Assembly (NCBI GenBank): GCA_019095985.1
Contig: CM032669.1
Location: 4,775,998 to 4,839,997, forward strand
DNA from: Streblospio benedicti
Taxonomy: Eukaryota > Annelida > Polychaeta > Spionida > Spionidae
Length of the DNA: 64,000 bases
Direction of reading: 5' to 3'
Below the pieces are notes generated by a model that saw only the letters and a program-made list of their open reading frames with translations, searched no databases and was not told the DNA's origin. Position 1 is the first letter of the stretch. Each line of letters starts with the position of its first letter. Made by a program: the position numbers and the translations under genes. Positions 1-11,584 of this stretch are shown piece by piece.

Positions 1-2065
1 GGACACGGCGTGCAAGGTGAAAGGGAGGCTCTGAGGCGAATGTTTCCCGCTTGCAGTATTTGTTAAGTGGTGACAAGTCAACTGTTCGGCGGGGTGTACC
101 ATCATGCTTCCTGCTTATAACCATGCGATGGCACCACGTCACGGGCTCCCCATACGGTACACACTCTATGACGCCAAGGGCTTTGTCACGCAGAAGGTCG
201 TCATACACTTTTTGCTGCCAGTGAAGGGGTATTGGGGATGGTGTGTGGCACGCTTTAGGCGGAGCTGTTGGATCAACATGAATTTCAATTGTTGGGCCTT
301 CCATGCACGATAATGCTCGGTGAGGGCATGTGTTAAATGTTGAAGATGCATATCTGTCAAGTAACCATGCTTTCATTCTGGTGTTGTTTTCAGCTGTGCA
401 GGGAAAGGGAAGGACAGTGAGAGGCAGAGGTGCAGGACAGCGTTGAGGGCAAGAGCATGGCCCTTCAGATGAAGTTCCTGGTGCATTGCAGCAGCTGTTG
501 ATGACCCGTATTTCGCACTTTGATACTGAATTTCGCATAGATGACTCTCCAGCTGCGTGAGTTTGTTGCCCCTGCCCATCTGATGAGTACATCAGCGTTT
601 CAGCCATAATATCTAGGTTCAAGAGTGACTCATAAGATAGATACATTGCATTTACGCAACTGCTCACATAGACCATGGATCTGCAGCTTGTTGTTTTGGT
701 GCCATGTGACGTCCGGATTGTAGCAAAGAATGCCCCCTCAATGGAGATATGTGAGCGGTTGGCTGCTGTGAATCCCATGGTGACTGGTATGAGGTGGTCT
801 CGTTTGAAGCCGCATGCGAGGAAGTCTTGTAGTGACCACACGTCACACTGTGCACCAGTGTCAACAATGGCAGACACTTCAACTTGGGTGTTCACATTTT
901 TTATTTCAGTCATATCCTTGGACTGGGCTGTAGTGTCCATAGCAATAATGATGGATGCTCTTGGGTGGGGTTTGAAGCGAGCTTTTTTCCATTCCCCTTT
1001 ACTAAACACATGATGGTCAAGTGTGATCTGTGGCAGACGCTTCTTGGGTACATTTTGTGTGGGCATAGGATGCACTGCAGCAATTTGGGAAACATGGTCT
1101 GGCTCTGTGGTGTGTATTGCTGATGAGGATGCAGATGAGGGTGGTGTTAGACTGCTGTTCTTTTTACGTCGAGCTCTAAAACAGTTCAGACATACCTTGT
1201 GTGGCTTGCTGTTCCAGCCCCTAGCACCTTCTGTGTAAGCATTGAACGAGATCTTACAGTCCTGACATATCGACATTTTCGATTGGTTAGCCTGTGATGG
1301 CACATATGTGTTTGTACAGGTGTTGTCTGAGGCTTGAGCTTTTCGGAATGAAGAGACAGCCGTTAGATTTGACAATGGTACCGCATTACGTGCCATTTCT
1401 TTGCTTTCCACAATACCAGTGAGGTCATTAATATTATGCTGCAGTATATCAGCAGTACCTAGAATTTCAAAGCGGATATCACTGTCTGCAATCCCATTAA
1501 TGAGGATGTCACGAATGACGTGGTCTGTGTAGTCAACATTTTTCCCACATTCGCATTTGGCACCAAATGAGCATGTCTGTGCTTTGCCACGTACATGCGT
1601 GGTGAACTCGCGGAATGCTTCGCCACGTTCCTGGTGTAGCTGCAGCAGCTCCGTTCTCAAGACACTTGTAGCCACTGGTATAACTGCCAGGGATCGTATG
1701 TCTTTTAGGAGCTGTGGTAACGGCTGGGACACAGGTTGCGGGTTCGTTTTGAGTAGGCTATCACCCAATTCAGCTCCAGTGCATTGAAAAAGCTGGGTCG
1801 GTGCTGATCCATCATCAATTCCTGATCCCTTGCAGAACACATCCCAACGACGGACGAACACATTCCATTCCTCAGTTGATGCGCCAATATTTATGAGTGG
1901 ACGTTCAAGTTTTGGTGCTTGAGGGTGGGCTGTCGTCAGTGGAAGTGGTGCTGGCTGGACTTGATGACTCAGGCCATGGTTTGTCAACAGCGCAATAGCA
2001 AGGGCTTCGGAAACGTCCTCTGTCGTGAATCCACAATCGGGCAGGGTACATCTAATTTTTACCAT
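1..2065 (-). mobile_element. Ty3/Gypsy-type LTR retrotransposon, 5' half, broken fossil
   Basis: Read on the minus strand, this stretch encodes a gag-like region starting near 2065, with a cysteine-rich, zinc-finger-like patch around 1190-1270. A retropepsin follows, with the active-site triplet in DTGAQCDVW near 830-870. At the left edge is the start of a reverse transcriptase, with the YGEPVTWCH and VDLSPLNKYC type motifs near 1-200. The order gag, protease, RT and the protease style fit Ty3/Gypsy elements of marine invertebrates. The element continues beyond the left edge, so integrase and the 3' end are not visible. It is broken, with several interruptions of the reading frame, and looks like an old copy. 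I could not delimit the LTR that should lie to its right within 2066-2447. Confidence 0.85.
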
Positions 2066-2447
2066 GACTTCTTCATGAAGAAAACTCCTCGTATCAATAT
2101 TTATTGGAACAATGAAGAAGTCAATCTACAGATCAAGGAATAAAATAATAAGAATACAAATATCTAAATTCTAATTACAAGGATATTCATCATATAATGC
2201 TTATTTCATAATTGTAGTTTCTTGCATTTCTTGCAATGTACCAATGGTTTTTGTTGTCAATGGTATGCTTTCTAGAAGCTGTTTTTATATTACATATTTG
2301 CATCGTCCAGTGTGTGTGAAGTGAGTTTATATGTGTGAGTTTAATGGTTATACTGTTTTATCTTTTACTGTGTATTAACGCATGTCTCACAACATATTTT
2401 GAAGAATGTGTGTTGAAAATATTGTGCTATTGTGCTGCCTGTTTCAG
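2066..2447. other. No gene seen; flank of the LTR element and TELO2 intron
   Basis: AT-rich DNA between the start of the retroelement coding region and a TELO2 exon. It may include the remains of the element's 5' LTR, but I see no clear LTR border, primer-binding site or target duplication. It ends in a pyrimidine-rich splice acceptor (TGTTTCAG at 2440-2447). Confidence 0.4.
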
Positions 2448-2825
2448 AACGTGTGTGGCGGAGTCTCCTGCCCCTGCTGGTTCCCGCTGCGTCATCAGCT
2501 CCATGGGGCGGCGTGTGCCAGCGCCTGTTGCTACGGCTACCGGCCAAACACAGCGAGGTCACACTGCGGGAACTCCTCACATAGATAGCATGGTCAGTCG
2601 CTGTGATATCCGATGGTTGCGTACATGTTCAATCCAATTGAATAAGCTGGCTTACATTTACCATACATTTTCATACTCACTGTGACGACCTATGATGTGA
2701 GTTGTGAACGAGGCAAGAGCAATTGCCGAAAGCTCAAGATGTAATTTGAACTTATTATCCTGTTTGAAATATAAACATATGTCTATCAGATCCAGGATAA
2801 ATGAACTTCCATCACACTGTTGCAG

Positions 2826-2996
2826 ATCTGCGTTGAGTTTTGCCATCTGCTGCTGCATCTGGTGACCGCGCCCGTCCTCACGTTCCGCTCCTTGCTCGCG
2901 CTGTGCGTCGTGTCACGGGACAAGGTAGCCTCGTACCTTGCCAACGAGTTCTATGAGCGCAACTACAACACACGACAAAGGATGGATATGCTGGAG
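2826..2996 (+). CDS. TELO2: TELO2 exon B (central conserved block)
   Basis: Phase-0 exon between TTGCAG and GTAGGA. It encodes 57 residues ending in RQRMDMLE, matching the human TELO2 motif ending RQRMDILD. It is the best conserved TELO2 block here and is open throughout. It lies only about 250 bp after exon A, although roughly 300 residues should be encoded between them. Confidence 0.8.
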
Positions 2997-3084
2997 GTAG
3001 GAGCGGATGCCCGGATTGGATGGGTGGCTTATAGCACTACAAACTGTGAATGCCCATGTGAACACTGCTTTTAAAATCAAGGTA

Positions 3085-5418
3085 TGACCGTCAAGTAGAA
3101 TAAGAACGTAATTTTCTTCCAGATTATGGTAATATGATATATTTGCTTTAAGAATCTGATGGATGCCACCTTGGCACCCTTGAGCAATTTTTGTTATTGA
3201 CGTTTTAAGCAGCACCCCGTTTGACGCGTACCCTTTGAGTATGGTATATCATGTAGATGATATAAAGATATCATGTTTGGTATCAAATTGAAGCATATTG
3301 TCTACGGAAGCTAGTAACATATGTAAAGATTAATAAACTGCAAGTTTCGATTGCTTACAAGCAAATATTTAAAGTCAATGCTCCTCAGAAGTTGCTAATG
3401 CAATATGATGTTTTTTATGTTCCTTTTACAGTACAGAGATTTACTCATTGCTTCTATCAGTGTAGTCCAAATATTAAAGTGTAGTTGAGAACTCCATAGA
3501 TAACGTTTTACATGGTATTTGATCAGTATAAAAACACTCATGAACGTCAGAGCAGGCAGGGCTAATGGCTGCAAAACTCCGGAGGACATGTTGACACTAT
3601 ACTTCCGCCTAAAGATTTGATCATGAAAAGTGATACAAAAATATACAGTTTATTACTTTAAACCAACACGGATATTTATTTTCACAAAACCTGTAAGCAT
3701 TCACCCATACATAGAGCTTTATCAGATTGACAATATCAACCATAGTAGTCTGTAGAACGAGTTTGCCCCCGATGTAGTCTGTGTGATGTTCACCTGATGT
3801 TGGTGAAACAGAACGCTCTCAGAGATCGCGACCAAGTAGCACATTGTCATAAGTTTCCAGACATATTTATACTGATTCATCTGGTCATAGTATAAACTCA
3901 GATGGAGCAAAGGTTCTCACAGTGGACAACAGATGGTTTGAGAGAGGTGTGAATGAAGCCATTTTATCAGAACATTGAACCTCACTCAATAGAGATGGTG
4001 AACGATATAACCTCCCCAGTGCGTGGAACAACTTGCTCTCTTCACATGTAAGCAGCAGAAGGGGCAGGGGCAAACAACAGCTTGTTAATACTGTAGTATT
4101 ATTCAGACTAGTATGTTTGATATTGGCAGTCCGATGAAGCCTTATCATGAATGGATGAATGCTTGTACATGTAAGTTTTCTTTAAATAAGTATCTGTTGG
4201 TTTAAAGCAATAAACTGTATATTTGTGTATTATATATCACTCTCCACTATAAAACGAATAGTGACGTAAACAAATCTAAACGGATTCAGTTCACATGTGA
4301 TAATAGTGGAACTAGTCCTGATCTGCAACTGATAGGTGCTGACTGTGAGTACCATCATGAAGATGGGAATGTGAAAATCGTCCACAATCATGTTCACATG
4401 ATGCCACAAAAACATGTTTAAGTGTGTGCTGATGACACAGACATTCATTCTCGTATGTGTTTACTTTGTTTGGCTGTACAAGCCAGTTACTTCAGTCTCC
4501 ATGAAGAGATATGATGGAAAAGGGATAGACATTAAAGCTTCCAAACTAGCGAGCAAATTCTTTGATCTGTTGGCTGCACATGCCCTATCAGATTGTGATA
4601 CCGTTTCATATCCAAACGGTAAACAACCATCAATTTGTTGCTTAAAATGAATCTTAATCTAAATGTGTATACTGAGCTTGATTTTGAAGAGAAGGACTAG
4701 ATGAAAACAGGCATTGATTTCACTCATGCTGTTTACTACGGAAAGAAAAGTGAGTTCTTACATGATTTACGGGTTCCTTTGTTTAGCAAAATGAAAGATC
4801 CCCTAAACAGTGATGATAAACCAGTTCCCTCATACTGACAAATCAGAATGTAAAAAACATTTACATCATGTTCCGCAACTAACTGCACGTGCCAGTCAGC
4901 TGGCTCGTTGTGCACATCTTACTGCAAGTGTGAGGCCAATACTCAATGTGCTTATTCCCATACAAAGCAAATTGATAATTATTTTCAAATTGGGAAGGAA
5001 GTATATAATTCTTAAGAAGATGAGGATCAATAAAATGTACTGTACATGTAGTACAGAAAGCAATAATAAGACTGTAATACAGACAGTTGACGTTACAGGT
5101 GTGTCAAAATCAAAGTTTCACATTCTATTAAAACAAATGTAATAAAACAAATATCTACTTGTTTTTTATGATCATTTACATATATCATTAAGTTCCCCAT
5201 GACATACGCTTTAATGTGATACCAAACACGATATATCTATATCATTTACAAAGCTAATTATACTCATGGGGCTGCTAAAACATGGGTGGGGCTAATGGCG
5301 TCAATAAAAAAAAAATTGCTCTAGGGTGACAAGGTGGCACCCATTAGATTCTTGAAATATACATATTTTACTACAATATTTTGCAATAAAATTGCATTCT
5401 TATCCTACTTGACGGTCA
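3085..5418 (+). mobile_element. TIR DNA transposon (~2.3 kb) with a decayed ORF
   Basis: The sequence at 3085-3290 recurs inverted at 5205-5418. Matched landmarks are TGACCGTCAAGTAG at the outer ends, GCCACCTTG in the middle and TTTGGTATCA at the inner ends. This makes long terminal inverted repeats of about 210 bp, diverged by roughly a fifth by eye. Inside, on the plus strand near 4430-4650, is a decayed coding stretch with MKRYDGKGIDIKASKLASK and LLAAHALSDCDTVSYPNGK. A second, weaker stretch lies at 4800-5140. I have seen the HALSGCDTVSYPxGKGK motif in uncharacterised multicopy proteins of cnidarians and other invertebrates. Finding it between TIRs suggests it belongs to a DNA transposon. 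No target duplication could be fixed. The element sits in an intron of the TELO2-like gene. Confidence 0.7.
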
Positions 5419-6342
5419 TGTCAATTATTTCCGATTAAATATACCTCCATCACCCTCCTCCCATCGTTATGTCTCATGGCCATATACACAATACATGTCA
5501 ATGATTCAATCCCCCGATTTGTTAATGTAGGTTGCACAATCCAACCGATTAGAAGTCCGAGTGAAGGTGTGCTCAACAACCTAATAGCATGTTGAATAAC
5601 ACTGTATGTACTTTTTAGACGCATCTCACACACTTTGATACCTAGACGATTCTGCTTGTTTTGATGTAATTTGAGGCAAATCAATAATCTTGGCACCAAC
5701 TTTTTGCTTTAATTATATGCGGGTCTGTACGTTTTCCTTGAAGAAGCAGAATAAAGATGCTTTAAAAATAATTTTTTCTTCTATTTTGTTAATGAAAAAG
5801 AATTTATTTGATTTAGAGTGTTGTCAAAAACGACCACCAAGTTGTCTTAATGGTGCATACACAGTTTGGAGCGTATTAATCTCCTGGTATTAAAGCCTTA
5901 TTGATTAAAAAGTGATTGCCGTAGCTATTTATATATGTAGCACGGATGTTGATAGACGCATAAGATTATTTTATATTTTTGATGTTATAAGCTATACCTT
6001 GTAATGGTAGGTTTGCACTGCCAAGTAGGTAAATGCTCTGGTTTAAGATTATTGATTTGCCTCAATTTACATCAAGACCTGAAGAATAGTCTAGATGTCA
6101 AAGTGTGCGAGATTATTATTTAATGTTTATCTATATTTATAATGATGTAATGTGTGTAAATTTGTTCATTGGTCTACATTGATGTGTGTTTTGATAAAAC
6201 AAAGCAATCTTATTTGAATGATTTTATTGATAGAAGTCTCAAATGATGTGTTTGGACAATTACTGGTAAGCATGACATTGGCAAACAAATCAATTAAAAG
6301 AAGCGTTTTAGTTTCCGTACATTGCGTGTGGTGTGTTTTCAG
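5419..6342. repeat. Inverted repeat 5623-5690 / 6045-6113 in a TELO2 intron
   Basis: No gene is seen here. The 68-bp sequence at 5623-5690 (from ATCTCACACACTTTGATA to AGGCAAATCAATAATCTT) recurs inverted at 6045-6113 with about 80 percent match. About 355 bp lie between the arms. It may be an old MITE. Just before exon C there is a weak pyrimidine tract and TTTTCAG. Confidence 0.6.
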
Positions 6343-6471
6343 GTGGTGGCTGCACGCATTGAGTCCAATACGCGGTGCTTTGCATCGTCCTCGGCCCAGC
6401 GCAAAGTACCACAGGCCGTCCACAGCACGAGTCGCAGGCAGCTTCTTCCCACTCATCGCTAAGTTCGACAG
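6343..6471 (+). pseudogene. TELO2: TELO2 exon C with an internal frame change
   Basis: The acceptor is TTTTCAG and the donor GTGAGA. The first part reads VVAARIESNTRCFASS in phase 0. The later part (ARVAGSFFPLIAKFDR) is in another frame, and read straight through the first frame meets TAA at about 6460. In human TELO2 the two motifs lie in one continuous segment. The exon end (AG) and the first base of exon D (A) form a codon, so the splice pattern downstream is intact. Either an indel has broken the exon or the assembly has an error here. Confidence 0.75.
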
Positions 6472-6474
6472 GTG

Positions 6475-9400
6475 AGATCAGAGGTCTTTTTTTTTCTTTT
6501 TATTCATATTTATTATTTTTCAATTCGTACACAAATGAACACAGGGAAATTATTTAAATATTACAATAGAAATGTCGAAAAACAAATGCACAGACATGAT
6601 AATGACAAAAAAAATAATTGTTGTACACATCTCTGTATTGCACAAATTTTATATCATACTATATATATAATACATGTATACCATTTTTCATTTGAATCAC
6701 ACTTCATTCAGATTGTCAAAAAATTGAGAAAAATCTTGCGATATCAAATCTTTTTTTTCACTAATAAGTCTTTTTATTTTTTTAGAATGAACATAATAAT
6801 ATTAACAGGATGTTATTTTTTACATTAGAATATATTTTAAAGAATTACTGTAAGAATTTATCTAATAACTTTATACTACTATTTCTTCTATCATTCTTTT
6901 TAAGAAATTTTATATGGAAGGAAATATCATTAAAAATATTATTAAGAATTTGTGCAACTGTTTTTGGATTATCATGATTATATTTGACTTTATTTCTGTG
7001 TAGCCATGTATGCCATTTCACCATACAAGTCAGATATGTATAAAATAGATTGTTATCAGTTTCCACATAGGCATTTGAAGATAGAATTATATTTTTTTCA
7101 TTCAGCAGAAGTTCAATACTTATAGTGTTTTCTACCTTAATCTTTATACTTTCCCAAATTTGATGAATCATGTTGCAGTTATAAAATAAGTGACAAGTAT
7201 TTTCATTATATGTATTGCAAATTTTACACAATCCATTTGATTTGTTCATTTGACTTAGTCGGGCTTCTGTGTATATACCTCTATTTAACACTTTCCACTG
7301 GAGGGCTTTCACTTTTGGTGGGAGAAATACTTTTCTCAGTGTTTTAAATAGAAGGTTCCAATTAATATTATCGTGGAATATTTCTTCCCATTTTTTACAA
7401 CTAGCTTGTTTCTGTATCGGGTATAAAATGTTAAAATATATATCTTTAGTCGTTATCTTATTGAAATAAATCTCTTTCCTGTCTTTAATCATTGTCATGC
7501 TTAGTGTATTTATATCTGTCAAGAGTGGAATGACATGCTTATTTTTTGTATTTGCTGGTTGGAGGTTATCTCCAATTAATATTTTTTTCCAAGCAGATGG
7601 AATTGCCTTTCTGATTTTTGTATATTAGCTTATCCAGTTGGACTTTTTACAAAGTTTGTGAAAAATTAAAAGATCTTCCACCCAAGTATTTGTTTCTATA
7701 TTCCAGATAATATGTATACATAAGCAGTTGCTTAAAGCCCAAACCCCTAATATTACACATGTATGTCTTGTTTATGTGTAGAAAATTTAAGGAAAAAGAA
7801 TTATTATGAATGATTCTTTATTATGATAATGAATATGATAAATGAATACGAAAGATTGTCATAAAGTATAGAAAATATTGGTGTGAGGACGCACACAAGT
7901 AGTATAGAGAGAACTCTATATAGTTATAGACACTATAAGCCGATAGTGGCTGCCTATATTAATATCTTCTTTTTATTACGCTCATGTATAATAGAGAAAA
8001 AAATGAAACACAAGTTGAAGAATAAGTACAGAGCTATATAACATCTGTCTGCCACACTTTCATAGCTGTTAATGATGGCTGATGTAAGTCCACGTGTGCA
8101 GGTTCACTTCACTGTACATGATTCGTGATTTCATAAAATGTTAGCTCTACGGGAATACCAGCAGAGGAACATAGGCCGCAAAATCCAGCCTCGTAAATTC
8201 ATATTCAGTATCAATTTTGTTTTGTACAATGATGCTTGCTCGGCACACGGACAGATGTTTGGTTTGTGTCTTCTAAAATAGTTTTTTGATGACAATTCAA
8301 ATGTCGGGTCACAGATAAGGTGTTTGACAGCAGTCTTATGAAAGCTGGGCTCCGTATATCGTGTGTTTCTTTGAAAACGAATAAAATTATTGTGTCAACT
8401 ACGTAGATATTTTGCCATCCCGGGAATAAACAACCAATGTTTAAAAATGTTTTCACTCAGAAATGTTGTAAGTAAACATCTATTATGCATGAAATCGGAT
8501 TCAGTAGTAAATTTTACCTAGATGTATGAAGAATTACGCAGTTTTATAAGCTCCACAACCTTAAATATTGAACTATCCCCGTTTTGATAAACGTACATTC
8601 GCAGACAGACCAGCGGATTACAAATGGCAACGTTCAGCGGGATAATGACAGTTAGTATCCACATTAAACTGTTTTTATTTGTGTAATTACTTCTCCATAG
8701 CCGATATGAAAGTGTTACGTTATCCATTATTGAGTACAGTAGGTGCAACCACCACGTTTATCAACGTACATGTGACGTAGTTATCTGAACGTGATGTACG
8801 TCATTCGTTCAAAAACACGGGGTCATCCGGTGCGTTTTGCTGAAGTTTTGTCTGAATTCTGAGTTGAGTTCATAGCCTACAGACCTCGTGCGTATAGTCT
8901 TAACCAACCCAATCGGGGCTTGGGTATCATATATATTTTTAAAGTCACTTTTGTTCCAATGCTTGAAATTAAGAGGTTTTCTATCAAACAACAGGTTTTG
9001 ATTATTTAATAGCGGATGTTTTAGCACCTGTTCCTTTGTGGTTATTTCTTGTTTATTGAACATCTTAGACCATGGTATTAAAACATCATAATAAAATTCA
9101 GGAAGTTCATCTAATTCTATTATTTCTTTTAAGTTGGATACATTTAAAATGTAGTTGTGGTTATTATACAATCCATCAAACATTGAAAAGTAAAAACGAC
9201 CTATTGTGTTCCAATTATCTAATGGCTTTCTAAGTAGTTTTAAGATCATCATTACTTTTTTTGTGTTAACTAGAGTTTCAAAATCTGGCAGTGCAATGCC
9301 TCCGTGTTCTATTTTTAAATTTAGGGTATTCTTAGCTATTTTCCAGTGTTTGCCTCCCCATAGGAATTCTCTGGAAAGTTCATTTATTTTTTCATGGAAG

Positions 9401-9798
9401 TTAGTTGGAATTTTATGTTGATATATTTCGATCAAGAAGTTAAGTCCTGAGAATAAAAAGGAATTTAATAATATTTTTTCACCAAATATTGATAGGTCTC
9501 TCATTTTCCATGCAAGTATGTTGTTTTTAAATTTACTGAATTTTTGAAGCCAGATCTCCTCATAATTGATGTTATAGTCAAATTCAACTCCTAATGCCTT
9601 CACATGATCGACCCATTTGATCTTTTTAAAAAGTGGTTCTTTGTTTTTCCAAGTGCCAATGTATATGCCTTTTGTTTTCTCATAATTAATTTTTGCCCCA
9701 GATGCTTTGGCATGTTTCCAGTATATCAAATGCGTTTTGTATTGACTTTTCATTCTTACAATAAATTTGAGTATCGTCAGCAAATAAGATCAGAGGTC
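6475..9798 (-). mobile_element. Tx1/L1-like LINE, 5'-truncated, with 12-bp target duplication
   Basis: The LINE occupies 6487-9786. It is flanked by identical copies of AGATCAGAGGTC at 6475-6486 and 9787-9798. On the minus strand, 9783-8930 encodes the post-palm RT region (KASGAKINYEKTKGIYIG, then REFLWGGKHWKIAKN). The segment 7750-6845 encodes the C-terminal zinc-binding region (CKICNTYNENTCHLFYNC, a C-x2-C-x7-H-x4-C pattern). A poly(T) run directly after the left duplication is the element's poly(A) tail. The endonuclease and most of the palm are missing, as in a typical 5'-truncated insertion. At least one in-frame stop lies near 7626, and the coding region is split by a later 1.2-kb insertion. 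The precise target duplication suggests a moderate age. Confidence 0.9.
7737..8925. mobile_element. ~1.2-kb insertion splitting the LINE
   Basis: The LINE protein matches up to DFKNIYD at about 8930 and resumes with WNIETNTWVEDL at about 7725. What lies between is foreign. Its ends look weakly inverted-repetitive (CCCAAACCCCTAAT near 7739 and ATCGGGGCTTGGG near 8912), so a DNA transposon or MITE is likely. Exact borders are uncertain by about 25 bp. On the minus strand inside are short open stretches (8748-8518, hydrophobic with LTVIIPLNVAICNPLVCL; and 8456-8211, ILFVFKETHDIRSPAFI). These faintly resemble the start of a rhodopsin-type GPCR. That resemblance is weak. Confidence 0.5.
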
Positions 9799-10555
9799 AA
9801 TCTGGGAGGTCAGAGGTCAATAGGTAAGGGCAAAGGTCATTACTTGAGGTCAGAGGTCAATAGGGTTATCATTTATACTGTGAATATAAAACGTTTGAAA
9901 GTGAACCATTCAGTGTGGTGGAAATTTACATTAGAGTGCGATAAAATACTTAATTTTGCTAATGTGTGAATCGAGGAACATTCCACAACTGAGCATGTCA
10001 AAAAAATTGCGTGGCAACTGTAGAATTTGCCTGCCGTTCATCATAAGGCGCCCATCACTCTCCTATGTTAAATTGTCAAAACGGATTGTTGTTAAATATC
10101 TATGGTTGATTATTAATTTATGTGCATATCAATACAAGCATCATTGTGGATATTGACACCAGTGCTTATCTTGTATCAATATACTGAACCATCAAACGGT
10201 AATTATTTAGCAACGAACTTTGTTCGTGTTAAATGATTGCTTTAGTGAGGTGGGGGAGTCGGGGGGGGGGGGGGTAGAAGGTTGCTTCAAAGTAAGTTTA
10301 TGTTATGTTTCTATTGGATGGGAGAACATCTATATGAAAATTCACTGGATGAGCTTTTTACTGGATATGCGATATGATATCACAACATGTCCAATTATTC
10401 CTCCACAACAGCGTATGCCCCGCCGAACGTTGATATGAAAATTCATTGGATGAGTGATAATATGATCAGATATCGATGGCGTGTCAACAGATCAGAGAGT
10501 GACATGAGGGTAAGATGAGATGGGAATCCATGTCTAACACAATTGTATTTTTGAA
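9799..10555. repeat. GGTCAGAGGTCAATAGG short repeats; otherwise nothing recognised
   Basis: From 9787 to about 9866 there are three to four degenerate copies of a roughly 24-nt unit containing AGGTCAGAGGTCAA. This is the pre-insertion intron sequence the LINE jumped into. A run of about 13 G lies at 10261-10273. The rest is AT-rich intron without coding signal. Confidence 0.6.
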
Positions 10556-10735
10556 AATGAATCTACTCGGCAAAGCCGAGTTTGCAGCGCCAAAGGCGCT
10601 CCGTATGCAGTGCCATACGCACCACGGGGGAGGGTGCGGGAAGGGGAAAACCCACATCCTGCGCGAGGGGGGCTAGGGGGATCTCCCCCGATAATTATTG
10701 AAAATTGAAAATTTTGAAAATTTGTTGCATTTTTC
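10556..10735 (+). repeat. GC-module repeat followed by AAAATTTTGAAAATT (copy 1)
   Basis: Small palindromes (CGGCAAAGCCG, GCGCCAAAGGCGC) are followed by a G-rich stretch, GGGGGATCTCCCCC, and an AAAATTTTGAAAATTTG tract. The same order recurs at 12070-12215. A related GC-plus-palindrome piece lies at 61570-61620. It is probably a short non-autonomous element; I do not know its family. Confidence 0.55.
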
Positions 10736-10834
10736 TGCTATCTAGAGCACTTCACACCCATCCCATATATTTTTTTGTTTAAACCATCGTAGCACCGCAA
10801 GTACTCCAAGTTGCCCGGGACACCTTATCTACAA

Positions 10835-11075
10835 ATTCAAACTCATTCACTCCATTAGAAGAAATTGAATCCGATAGGTATTTAGGCGTAATCCTAGACA
10901 ATATACTCTCTTTCAATAGTCACCTAGTCACATAGATGAAATCACTAAAAAAGCCACCAACCTTATTAATTTATAATACTAAATATTCATTTTGATAAAA
11001 ATCCTTTATACTTGCTTTATTATAAGCCAAATATTTTCTCCTTCTTGATCAAGAAGGCTTCATCAGGGTCAATGT
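10835..11075. mobile_element. LINE RT fragment (+) next to a Penelope-like 3' end (-)
   Basis: On the plus strand, 10835-10970 encodes a decayed reverse-transcriptase motif (SDRYLGVILDNILSFNSH, then DEITKKATNL in a shifted frame). This is typical of CR1/jockey-type LINEs. Immediately beyond, on the minus strand at 11067-11031, is CCTGATGAAG, a perfect hairpin, then GAGAAAA. This motif is common near the ends of Penelope-like elements. Both pieces are fragments. Confidence 0.55.
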
Positions 11076-11204
11076 TCAGTGAATGTCTGACAGTATCAAC
11101 ACAGCTGCAGACTTTGTTTTTTAAAATGTCCAATAAAATTTTTTCATGACTTACAAAACTGTGCATTGTGTTTTATTAGGCTTGTGGTAATTAATTAGAT
11201 CCGT

Positions 11205-11461
11205 CCATCCGTCCGTCCATCCGTCCGGTTCGTTACCCCTCTAAGGTCGCATCGTTTGAGCTAGGAGATTTGGCATGTCGGTTGGAACCCTATTTTGGGC
11301 CCAAATGGTCCATATTTGGGCCCATTTTCCATTTACTAGTATTCAATATGCTTTAGCCAGCATATGGAAAAAAAATCAACAAAGCTGCTGAAATATGAAT
11401 ATTGATTTTTTTTTCAGTGTTTTAAACACTGGTTTGCCCTCACCGGGGGCGCTTTTCATTA
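11205..11461 (+). repeat. 'TCCGTCC...GGGCCCA...CAGTG' dispersed repeat, copy 1
   Basis: Shares long blocks with 60047-60449: a TCCGTCC microsatellite, GGTTCGTTACCCCTCTA, GGTCGCATCGTTTGAGCTAG, GGTCCATATTTGGGCCCATT and a terminal CACTGGTTTGCCCTCACC block ending GCGCTTTTCATT. The end contains a short CAGTG/CACTG hairpin. It is probably a non-autonomous mobile element of unknown family. Confidence 0.7.
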
Positions 11462-11584
11462 GGTAATAGATGGTTTAAATTAAAAAACAACAAATTTTTC
11501 ATTGATTTTTTAAACAAGAAGTAGGACGACCATCTATTTGGGTAGACTAGATCTAGTAAGAAGATGGCAATAATATCCGGGTCG

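Noticed and set aside
166-579. Open frames on the minus strand as possible small host genes
   Set aside because: They are parts of the broken Ty3/Gypsy-type element (protease to RT region), not separate genes.
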